A DNA stretch of 64,000 nt from an uncultured Tenacibaculum sp. (GTDB lineage: Bacteria; Bacteroidota; Bacteroidia; Flavobacteriales; Flavobacteriaceae), in contig CANNGJ010000007.1 of NCBI GenBank assembly GCA_947504185.1, forward strand, positions 45,583 through 109,582, read 5' to 3'. The translations under genes were made by a program, and so were the position numbers. Below are positions 49,640 to 57,014 of this stretch, in pieces (the stretch's first letter is position 1; the number at the start of each line of letters is the position of its first letter). Under the pieces are notes generated by a model. It was not told the origin of the DNA. It did not search any database and saw nothing but the letters and a program-made list of their open reading frames with translations.

Positions 49640-50221
49640 ATGATAAAAAAAACATACATACTAACCGTTTTAATGGCAGTTGTTCTTTTTACATCTTGTA
49701 AAAAAGAACAAAGCTTGCAAGGGTATTTAATCGAAACGCAAGAAAAAGAACAATTCTTCCGTTTAGATTTATCAGCAAGTTTATTAAGCTCTTATATACA
49801 GGATAATGTTTCTGCAGAAGAGAAAGAAGTATTTAATTCTATCAAAAAAATTAACATTGCTTTTTTACCTCAAAATAAAGCTTCGGAAACTGAAATGAAA
49901 TCAGAAGCCAAAAAAATAAAAGAGGTAATGAAGAATACTGATTATAAGCCATTGATGAGAGTTAATGATAAGCGAGGTAAAGGAACAATTTATTATTCTG
50001 GTGAAGCAGATGCAATTAAAGAAGTAATTGCTGTGGTATATATGAAAGAGTTTGGAGTAGGAGTTGCAAGAGTTTTAGGAGACAAAATGAATCCTGGTAA
50101 AATGATTGAAATGCTTCAAAAAGTTAAGGTTGATGAAAGTGGAGAAGGGCTAGTAAAAATTAAAGATTTCTTTCAAAAGGAAATGCAGACAGATACACTA
50201 ATGATAGCTCCTAAGAGTTAA
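49640..50221 (+). CDS. DUF4252 lipoprotein
   Basis: A 193-residue lipoprotein (signal MIKKTYILTVLMAVVLFTSC, Cys20). A second DUF4252 copy: EQFFRLDLSASLLSSY, a central EVMKNTDYKPLMRVNDKRGKG (in two parts) and IKEVIAVVYMKEFGVGVARVLGDKMNPGKM. Distantly related to the preceding protein. Start taken at ATG 49640 because it gives a proper lipoprotein signal; an ATG at 49628 would add four residues. It lies behind a terminator hairpin, so expression is probably lower than that of the first copy. Confidence 0.85.
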   Translation: MIKKTYILTVLMAVVLFTSCKKEQSLQGYLIETQEKEQFFRLDLSASLLSSYIQDNVSAEEKEVFNSIKKINIAFLPQNKASETEMKSEAKKIKEVMKNTDYKPLMRVNDKRGKGTIYYSGEADAIKEVIAVVYMKEFGVGVARVLGDKMNPGKMIEMLQKVKVDESGEGLVKIKDFFQKEMQTDTLMIAPKS

Positions 50222-50244
50222 ATTTATTAGAAATTTAGTATAAT

Positions 50245-50277
50245 AAAGCCATCGCAATTGTGATGGCTTTTCTTTTT
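50245..50277 (+). terminator. Terminator of the sigma/DUF4252 operon
   Basis: AAAGCCATC (50245-50253) and GATGGCTTT (50262-50270) form a 9-bp stem followed by TCTTTTT. Confidence 0.88.
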
Positions 50278-50312
50278 AACGCCTCATTAACAAGCCTCCC
50301 GATAGATTTTCC

Positions 50313-50320
50313 TATTTTTG
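50313..50320 (+). promoter_or_regulatory. Probable -7 box for the M1 aminopeptidase gene
   Basis: TATTTTTG fits TAnnTTTG, 20 nt before the ATG. No TTTG lies at the right distance upstream, so the match is partial. Confidence 0.35.
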
Positions 50321-50340
50321 AAACCTAAAGAAAAGATTTT

Positions 50341-52779
50341 ATGAAGTTTCAGAAAACCCTTACACTATTAGTTTCTCTTTTTACTCTTGCGCTTTTTTCT
50401 CAAAGTTATAAAGCGGAGAAAGATAAAGTTCATGATATCATTCATACAAAGCTTAAAGTTGATTTTAACTTTAAGGAAAAACAATTGAATGGTGAAGAGT
50501 GGATTACTTTAAGTCCTCACTTTTATGAAACGGATAAATTAACTTTAGATGCTAAAGCAATGATTATTCATAAAATAACGATGAATAATCAGTCTTTAGA
50601 TTATAATTACGATGATTTTCAGTTAATAATTGATTTACCACGTAAGTATAAACGAACAGAAGAATTTACAGTTTATATAAAATATACAGCACGCCCAGAA
50701 AAAGTAAAACAAAAGGGAAGTGCAGCAATAACATCCGCTAAAGGGTTGTATTTTATTAATCCAACGGGTTTAGATAAAAATAAACCAACTCAAGTTTGGA
50801 CGCAAGGAGAAACAGAAGCAAGTAGTTGTTGGTTTCCAACAATAGATTCACCAAATCAGAAAACATCACAAGAAATTTATATTACTGTTCCAAATAAGTT
50901 TGTAACACTTTCTAACGGGAAATTAGAGAAGCAAACAACAAATACAAATGGAACAAGAACTGATTATTGGAATTTTACACAAAAACATGTTCCGTATTTA
51001 TTTTTTATGGGAGTAGGAGAGTACGAGATTGTAAAGGATAGTTATAAGAATATTCCAGTAGATTATTATGTTGAGAAAAAATATGCACCCTATGCAAAAC
51101 AGATTTTTGGTAATACTCCAGAAATGCTTGAGTTTTTCTCTAAAATTACTGGAATAGAATACCCATGGAATAAATATGCTCAAATTGTTGGTCGTGATTA
51201 TGTAAGTGGTGCAATGGAAAATACGACTGCGGTTATTCATGGTGAAAAAGCATATCAAATGCCTGGTGAGTTAATTGACAATAATGTGCAAGAAAATACA
51301 ATTGCGCATGAAATTTTTCATCATTGGTTTGGAGATTTAGTTACTGCAGAAAGTTGGAGTAATCTTACAGTAAACGAAAGTTTTGCAAACTACAGTGAGT
51401 ATTTATGGAGAGAATATAAATACGGAAAAGATGATGCAGATGCTCATTTACTAGAAGATATAGAAGGGTATAAAAGCGGACAAAATTTTGACAAACACTT
51501 AGTACGTTTTAATTATGATGATAAAGAAGATATGTTTGATGCTGTTAGTTATAACAAAGGTGGAGCAATCTTACATATGTTACGTAATTATTTAGGTGAT
51601 GAAGCTTTTTATGCAGGTTTAAATAAATACTTAACCGATCATAAATATAGTACTGGAGAGGCACATCAATTACGTTTGGCTTTTGAGGAAATAAGCGGAA
51701 AAGATTTAAACTGGTTTTTTAATCAATGGTATTTTAATAGTGGACATCCTAAATTAGAGATTTCTTACGATTATAATAAGTTAAGAAAAACAGTAACGGT
51801 TAATGTTATTCAAAATCAAGCAAACGAATTTAAATTTCCCATTGCTATTGATATTTTTGAAGATGGTAAACGTACGCGACATAATGTTTTTGTAAATGGT
51901 AAAGATGCTTCTTTTACATTCCCATTCATAAAACAACCAAATTTAATTCAAGTAAATGCAGATGGTGTTTTACTATGTGATATTAAAGAGAATAAAGTTT
52001 TAAGCGATTATATTCATCAGTTAAAATATGCAGATAATTATGCGCACAGAAAAGAAGCTTTATTAGAGGTTGCTCAAAGACAAGACGATAAAAAAGCGTT
52101 TAATGCAATTGCGAATGCAATGAGTGATGATTTTTATAAAATCAGAATTTTAGCTTTAGAAAACATCAACTTAATAAATAAATATTCTAAGAAAAATGTG
52201 ATTGCTAAGATTAAACAGATAGCAATGAATGACACTAAAACATTAGTGCAAGCTGCTGCTATTGAAACTTTAGGAAAGTTAACAGATCCAGAATTAAAAC
52301 CAGTTTTTGAAAAAGGACTACAAAGTAAATCGTATTCGGTTTTAGGTAAATCGTTAGTAGGAATGTATTATGTAGATAAAGCATTGGCGATTCAAAAATC
52401 TAAAACATTACCAGTTGAGGTTAAAAAGATTATTGCTACACCATTAACTCGTATTTATTTAGAAGAGAAAAATGACGATGAGTTAACATTTATTGCAGGT
52501 AACGTTATGTCGGGAATGTTTTTAAGCCAGAATAAAAAGATACAATCTTTGTATAAAAAAGCATTCGATAAAATTGCGAAGAGTAATAATTCAGAAGCTA
52601 TTCAAAATTTAGCAGATAATATTGTTTCTAAAGGAATTCAGTACAAACAATATAATTTCGATCAGGTAGGAGTAAATTTATTACGTCAAATTGTTTTAAA
52701 GCAAAAAGAATTTAAGCCTACAAATAGAGCAATAAATGTAGAAATCGTTAAGACCGCAATGGCTAAACTACTTGAGTAA
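50341..52779 (+). CDS. M1 family aminopeptidase
   Basis: An 812-residue exported zinc aminopeptidase (signal MKFQKTLTLLVSLFTLALFSQS). The exopeptidase motif SGAMENTTAVI (about 298-308) and the zinc site HEIFHH...NLTVNE (His323, Glu324, His327 and Glu346, HExxH-x18-E) are complete. A C-terminal HEAT-like helical region (about 560-810) is typical of leukotriene-A4-hydrolase/aminopeptidase N relatives in Bacteroidota. It removes N-terminal residues from peptides in the periplasm. Monocistronic. Confidence 0.93.
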   Translation: MKFQKTLTLLVSLFTLALFSQSYKAEKDKVHDIIHTKLKVDFNFKEKQLNGEEWITLSPHFYETDKLTLDAKAMIIHKITMNNQSLDYNYDDFQLIIDLPRKYKRTEEFTVYIKYTARPEKVKQKGSAAITSAKGLYFINPTGLDKNKPTQVWTQGETEASSCWFPTIDSPNQKTSQEIYITVPNKFVTLSNGKLEKQTTNTNGTRTDYWNFTQKHVPYLFFMGVGEYEIVKDSYKNIPVDYYVEKKYAPYAKQIFGNTPEMLEFFSKITGIEYPWNKYAQIVGRDYVSGAMENTTAVIHGEKAYQMPGELIDNNVQENTIAHEIFHHWFGDLVTAESWSNLTVNESFANYSEYLWREYKYGKDDADAHLLEDIEGYKSGQNFDKHLVRFNYDDKEDMFDAVSYNKGGAILHMLRNYLGDEAFYAGLNKYLTDHKYSTGEAHQLRLAFEEISGKDLNWFFNQWYFNSGHPKLEISYDYNKLRKTVTVNVIQNQANEFKFPIAIDIFEDGKRTRHNVFVNGKDASFTFPFIKQPNLIQVNADGVLLCDIKENKVLSDYIHQLKYADNYAHRKEALLEVAQRQDDKKAFNAIANAMSDDFYKIRILALENINLINKYSKKNVIAKIKQIAMNDTKTLVQAAAIETLGKLTDPELKPVFEKGLQSKSYSVLGKSLVGMYYVDKALAIQKSKTLPVEVKKIIATPLTRIYLEEKNDDELTFIAGNVMSGMFLSQNKKIQSLYKKAFDKIAKSNNSEAIQNLADNIVSKGIQYKQYNFDQVGVNLLRQIVLKQKEFKPTNRAINVEIVKTAMAKLLE

Positions 52780-52824
52780 ATAAAAGTATAAAAGTTGATT
52801 TTTTAAGTGATAGAATTCTTAGTT

Positions 52825-52840
52825 TTGGCATAATACTTGT
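52825..52840 (+). promoter_or_regulatory. Sigma-54-like promoter
   Basis: TTGGCATAATACTTGT has the GG-N10-GC-type geometry of sigma-54 sites (GG at 52827-52828, GT at 52839-52840 in place of GC). The predicted start, about 12 nt further on, would leave a 13-nt leader before ATG 52865. Confidence 0.4.
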
Positions 52841-52864
52841 CTTTTCTATCGAAACCAAAATAAC

Positions 52865-54061
52865 ATGAGAAAAACTACTTTACTACTATTATTTACTGCT
52901 CTTATAATTTCTTCGTGTAGTAGCGTAAAATCTACCGAAAAAGCGATTAATTCAGGTAATTATGATAAGGCAATCTCTTTATCAGTAAAAAACTTAGCTA
53001 AAAATAAGTTTAAAGAAAAGAATCAGCCTTATGTTGTAATGCTAAGAGATGCATTTAAAAAAGCAACGGATAGAGATTTAGCCAAGGTATCTTTTTTAGA
53101 AAAAGAGAATCACCCAGATAATCTTGAAGCTATTTATACATTATATCAGCGTTTAAATAGCAGACAAGAAAAGATAAAACCTTTATTACCGCTAAAAATA
53201 TTTAGCTCAGGTAGAAATGCTGATTTTGATATCGTAAATTACGATGACAGAATTATAGAAGCGAAAGAAAATTATTCAGCAGCTTTATATGAAAATGCGG
53301 TTACGCTGTTAAAAGAAGGAACTCGTAATAAAATGAATTACAGAAGAGCTTTTGATGAGTTTCAATATTTAAATAAAATTAATTCTAATTATAAAGACAC
53401 AAGAAATTTAATAGAAGAAGCACATCAAAAAGGAATCGATTTTGTTTTTGTATCTGTAAACAACGATACTCGTCAAGTTATTCCAAGAAGGTTAGAAGAT
53501 GATTTATTAGCAATAGATACTTATGGTTTAAATGACTTATGGACACAGTATCATTCGATAAGAAATGATCGAGTTAAGTATGATTTTGATTTAGAATTAA
53601 ACTTTAGAAGAATTGATGTTTCACCTGAACAAATTCATGAAAAAGAAATTATAAAAGAAAAACAAATTAAAGACGGTTACAAGTATTTGTTAAACGATAA
53701 TGGCGGATTTGTAAAAGACAGTTTAGGAAACAAGATAAAGGTTGATAAGTTTAAGAAAATAAGATGTCAGTTTTATCGTTTTACGCAGTTTAAAAGCAGT
53801 AAGGTTGTTGGAGTCGTAAAATATATTAATAATGCAAATAATCAGTTGTTAGAGCGTTTTCCAATAGAAAGTGAGTTTGTTTTTGAGCATGTTTATGCAA
53901 ATTACGATGGAGATAGAAGAGCTCTAGATGAATCGTTTTTTAATTTAACACAATTAAGACGCGAACGTTTTCCGTCTAACGAACAAATGATTTATGATAC
54001 GGGACGAGATTTAAAAGAAAAACTCAAACGTATTATTACACGAAATAAGTTTAGAAACTAA
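52865..54061 (+). CDS. Lipoprotein with helical repeats, unknown function
   Basis: A 398-residue lipoprotein (signal MRKTTLLLLFTALIISSC, Cys18). Residues 20-190 contain short helical pairs such as AINSGNYDKAISLSVKNLAKNK and NYSAALYENAVTLLKEGTRNKMNYRRAFDEF, suggestive of TPR-like repeats. The second half is beta-rich and charged, with no motif I recognise. No paralog in the window. A possible sigma-54 promoter lies just upstream. Confidence 0.75.
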   Translation: MRKTTLLLLFTALIISSCSSVKSTEKAINSGNYDKAISLSVKNLAKNKFKEKNQPYVVMLRDAFKKATDRDLAKVSFLEKENHPDNLEAIYTLYQRLNSRQEKIKPLLPLKIFSSGRNADFDIVNYDDRIIEAKENYSAALYENAVTLLKEGTRNKMNYRRAFDEFQYLNKINSNYKDTRNLIEEAHQKGIDFVFVSVNNDTRQVIPRRLEDDLLAIDTYGLNDLWTQYHSIRNDRVKYDFDLELNFRRIDVSPEQIHEKEIIKEKQIKDGYKYLLNDNGGFVKDSLGNKIKVDKFKKIRCQFYRFTQFKSSKVVGVVKYINNANNQLLERFPIESEFVFEHVYANYDGDRRALDESFFNLTQLRRERFPSNEQMIYDTGRDLKEKLKRIITRNKFRN

Positions 54062-54080
54062 AATTTAAATATTAAATAAG

Positions 54081-54110
54081 AAAACTCCTGTAAATAGCAG
54101 GAGTTTTTTA
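54081..54110 (+). terminator. Rho-independent terminator
   Basis: AAAACTCCTG (54081-54090) and CAGGAGTTTT (54098-54107) form a 10-bp stem with a T tail; the alkB start is 9 nt further on. Confidence 0.88.
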
Positions 54111-54118
54111 TTTTTATC

Positions 54119-54730
54119 ATGATGGATTTATTCTCACAATTTTCTGAATTACCTATAAACTTATTACCAAAAGATGGTACTGTAAATTATTATGGAATTG
54201 TTTTAAATAAAAAAGAGGCAGATAGTTATTATGAACACCTTTTAAATGCAATCGAATGGAAAAATGATGAGGCAATTATTTTTGGTAAATTGATAATCAC
54301 CAAACGCAAAGTAGCTTGGTATGCAGAAAAAGCTTTTGAATATTCATATTCTAATAGAACAAAAACAGCACTAGTTTTTACCAAAGAATTATTGGAATTA
54401 AAAGCATTGGTTGAAAAAGAAACTAACGAAACCTATAACTCCTGTTTATTAAACCTGTATCATGATGGCTCAGAAGGAATGGCGTGGCATTCTGACGGAG
54501 AAAAAGACTTAAAAGAAAATGGAGCAATAGCTTCATTAACTTTAGGAGCAGAACGTAAATTTGGTTTTAAACACAAAAAAACTAAAGAAACTGTGTATAA
54601 GGTTTTAGAACATGGTTCTTTATTGGTAATGAAAGATGAAACACAAACACATTGGTTACATCGTTTACCACCTACAAAGAAAGTACATCGACCTAGAATT
54701 AATCTTACTTTTAGGACTATAGAAGAATAA
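54119..54730 (+). CDS. alkB: AlkB-like 2-oxoglutarate/Fe(II) dioxygenase
   Basis: A 203-residue DNA/RNA repair demethylase related to ALKBH2/3, removing 1-methyladenine and 3-methylcytosine lesions. The iron site is seen in MAWHSDGEKDL (His and Asp of HxD at about 125-127) and the late His in THWLHRLPP. RPRINLTFR supplies the 2-oxoglutarate-binding arginines. The N-terminal part forms the nucleotide-recognition lid. Two adjacent ATGs (54119, 54122) are equally plausible starts. Confidence 0.88.
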   Translation: MMDLFSQFSELPINLLPKDGTVNYYGIVLNKKEADSYYEHLLNAIEWKNDEAIIFGKLIITKRKVAWYAEKAFEYSYSNRTKTALVFTKELLELKALVEKETNETYNSCLLNLYHDGSEGMAWHSDGEKDLKENGAIASLTLGAERKFGFKHKKTKETVYKVLEHGSLLVMKDETQTHWLHRLPPTKKVHRPRINLTFRTIEE

Positions 54731-54740
54731 ATATTAAATT

Positions 54741-55420
54741 TTATAAGATTGTTTTTAAAAGTAAAGCTACTAATGCTAGTAATATCATATAAGTAAGGTT
54801 ACCTAAAAAATATGATAAAAATGATTTCAAGTAATTCTTTATTTTTTTTCTCCAAAAAATTGCCCAATTCCCCAAATGATATAAATAAAATAAATTAAAG
54901 TACCAATGAGTGCTATTACTGGACTTTTGAAAGTTGCAGCCAAAAGAATAAAAGTACCAAGAATTATAAATGCTTCTCCTAGAATAAAAGATAAAAGAAC
55001 TAAAATTTCGTAAATATTATAATTAGACTTACGATAAAATAACTTTATCCAAAACCCAATAAAAACTCCCATTATTAATTGTGAGTAGCCCAAGTTATTT
55101 TGAGTCCAATTACCTATTTCCTCAGATCTTATTTTTCCTTTAAATCCTTTGATTTTATCAATATTGAACAGACTAAAATTAATATCTAATGAGTTTGTAA
55201 TGAAAGAAAAAATTAAAGAAGTAAAAATTAAAAATATAATTGGTTTTATATATTTCTGTCTATCTTGATGTATATATTCTCTAATTGATTTTCCTGGTTT
55301 AATAAGTAGGTCTTTTACAGTTAATAAAAACCCTTTTTCTAAATTTAATAAACTTTGAATTTCATTATAGATATATTTTTTGTCAATTCTTCTTAATTTG
55401 GAATCATTATTATTTCTCAT
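54741..55420 (-). pseudogene. DUF3667 membrane protein, C-terminus cut by poly-A frameshift
   Basis: The open frame from ATG 55420 encodes 193 residues with about four membrane helices and the DUF3667 opening NEIQSLLNLEKGFLLTVKDLLIKPGKSIREYI. It stops at 54839 right after GQFFGEKK, in a run of eight A on the coding strand (54842-54849). One extra A would continue as EKKIKNYLKSFLSYFLGN and on through a further hydrophobic helix to a stop at 54741-54743. This continuation looks like the normal end of the family. The truncated protein may still fold. Slippage, mutation and sequencing error are all possible. It is placed between alkB and the B12-binding protein gene. Confidence 0.65.
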
Positions 55421-55476
55421 TGTTTTTCAGGTTATCTAAGTTTTTTGTGTTCAAAATAATCATAAAGGCTTTTTTT

Positions 55477-55518
55477 AATATAAATCTGTTTTAATGATTT
55501 ATATTAAACATTAGCGAA
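55477..55518 (-). repeat. 42-nt palindromic repeat, copy B
   Basis: 38 of 42 positions match 36861-36902. Contains the perfect inverted repeat AATATAAATC-N9-GATTTATATT, followed by the TTAGCGAA end. It lies about 57 nt before the DUF3667 start and 35 nt after the stop of the conserved gene upstream, the same position as copy A. Confidence 0.8.
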
Positions 55519-55552
55519 GGGTATTAGAAATTAGGTAAGAATTAAACTAAGT

Positions 55553-56671
55553 TTATTTCATCTTTTCAAAGAAAGTCAATTCATAATTAGGTAATAGTTC
55601 CGGATGTGTAATTTTAATAATATCTTTTAAAACTAAGTCTGGTCGGGTAGGAGCTAATTCGAAATATAAAACACCTCCTGTTTTTCCTTTTTTTAGACTA
55701 GGTGAATAAATTTTATCGTTTTTAAAAGCTTTAAATTCAGCATAATGTTTATTACTATTCAGCATTTGTTCTTTTGATGAAAAATAACCAGGAGCAATCC
55801 AAAAATCAGCATCTTTTCCTTTATCTAAAATAGATTCAAAACTTAACGATAAACTACCTTTTCCTTTGGTGTTTTTCCATAAATAATCAAGATTAGCATC
55901 TTTTAAGTATTGCGCAACAAAGCTTTCTCCAGCTGGTAAATTCCAAATATCTTTACTCATAATGGCTCCAGAAAGTATTGTTGGTTTACTTGTAGCTTTT
56001 TTAGCAATTTTAATAGCTTCTAAGTAGTTTACTTCTATAGCATTAAAAATACTATCTGCCTTTTTATTTTTATTATAAATAGCTCCAAAAACCTTAATCC
56101 ATTCTGCTCTTCCTAACGGTGTCTCTTCTAGCCAATCTCCGTTGATAATCACAGGAATTCCAGCTTCTTCAACAGTGGTTAAAGTTTTATTAGTTTTTCC
56201 CATCGAAAATCCAACAACTAATTCAGGTTGTATATCTAATAACACCTCAGTGTTTAACGATTGTTCTTTTCCTAACTCTCTAACAAATCCACTATCTATT
56301 AAAGTTCTTGTTTTTTCTGATGAAACATATTTTGTGTGAGGAAAACCAATTAAAGTTTGCTCTTTTCCTAACAATTCTAATACAGGAATATGCGTTGTTG
56401 AGGTTACTACAATCTTATCAATTGGAGTTTTTATATCCGAATTTTCATTACCTAAAGTATACGTAAAAGTTTCTTTCGAGTTAGGATACGGAGTTTTAAT
56501 TACTAATTTAGTTTGATTTTCTTCTTTTACTATATCAAAACCAGTAGCATGTTTAATGGAAAATGATTTATCATTATTGTCCTTTACAGTATCTTTTTTA
56601 TCAGTTTTACAGGATGAAATAAAAAGAGTTACAAAAAGTATAAGTGTAACTCTAAATAGAGAAGTAGTCAT
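55553..56671 (-). CDS. ABC transporter substrate-binding lipoprotein, BtuF-like
   Basis: A 372-residue periplasmic-binding lipoprotein (signal MTTSLFRVTLILFVTLFISSC, Cys21). The helical-backbone (class III) binding fold is shown by DKIVVTSTTHIPVLELLGKEQTLIGFP, VLLDIQPELVVGF, PVIINGDWLEETPLGRAEWIKVFG and SFVAQYLKDANLDYLW. It is divergent from a TonB receptor under a cobalamin riboswitch, so vitamin B12 or a cobinamide is the likely ligand; siderophores use the same fold. No permease or ATPase genes accompany it in this window. Confidence 0.85.
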   Translation of the reverse strand: MTTSLFRVTLILFVTLFISSCKTDKKDTVKDNNDKSFSIKHATGFDIVKEENQTKLVIKTPYPNSKETFTYTLGNENSDIKTPIDKIVVTSTTHIPVLELLGKEQTLIGFPHTKYVSSEKTRTLIDSGFVRELGKEQSLNTEVLLDIQPELVVGFSMGKTNKTLTTVEEAGIPVIINGDWLEETPLGRAEWIKVFGAIYNKNKKADSIFNAIEVNYLEAIKIAKKATSKPTILSGAIMSKDIWNLPAGESFVAQYLKDANLDYLWKNTKGKGSLSLSFESILDKGKDADFWIAPGYFSSKEQMLNSNKHYAEFKAFKNDKIYSPSLKKGKTGGVLYFELAPTRPDLVLKDIIKITHPELLPNYELTFFEKMK

Positions 56672-56698
56672 AGTTGTTAATTTTCTTCAGCAAGATTA

Positions 56699-56706
56699 CA
56701 AAACTA
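56699..56706 (-). promoter_or_regulatory. -7 box for the BtuF-like gene
   Basis: TAGTTTTG on the minus strand (TAnnTTTG) gives a start near 56692 and a leader of about 20 nt. It lies beside the plus-strand -33 box, so the two divergent promoters nearly coincide. No clear -33 TTTG was found. Confidence 0.4.
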
Positions 56707-56707
56707 T

Positions 56708-56737
56708 TTTGTAATAACAATTTTTGAACTACATTTG
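56708..56737 (+). promoter_or_regulatory. Promoter of the riboswitch / TonB receptor transcript
   Basis: TTTG (56708-56711), an 18-nt spacer and TACATTTG (56730-56737): an exact match to the Bacteroidota -33/-7 pattern. Start expected near 56744, just before the riboswitch. Confidence 0.7.
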
Positions 56738-56756
56738 CGGCGATTTTGGTTTTCTA

Positions 56757-56912
56757 TAGGTATTCTATCTAAAGAAATTAAAAGGGAATTTGGTGTAAAT
56801 CCAAAACTGTTCCCGCAACTGTAAGCTATAAAGCTTGTAACTACAACTTTTACCACTGTTTTTATAAAATGGGAAGGTAAGTTATAAGACGCAAGTCAGG
56901 AGACCTGCCAAC
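56757..56912 (+). promoter_or_regulatory. Cobalamin riboswitch
   Basis: Conserved blocks in order: AAAGGGAATTTGGTGTAAAT (56781 onward), CTGTTCCCGCAACTGTAAG, TACCACTG, TGGGAAGG and the B12-box GACGCAAGTCAGGAGACCTGCC region (56888-56909). These define the adenosylcobalamin-type aptamer. A U-rich, structured stretch (56921-56951) follows and probably blocks the start region of the TonB receptor when B12 is bound. It should lower receptor expression when B12 is plentiful. Confidence 0.93.
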
Positions 56913-57014
56913 AATCAGAAAAGAGTAAAAACTTTCGGGATAAAAGTTACTGTACTTAATACTGTTTCGTACAAAAATTTAACCTGATTAATTGTAAAAA
57001 TTAAATCATTAAAA

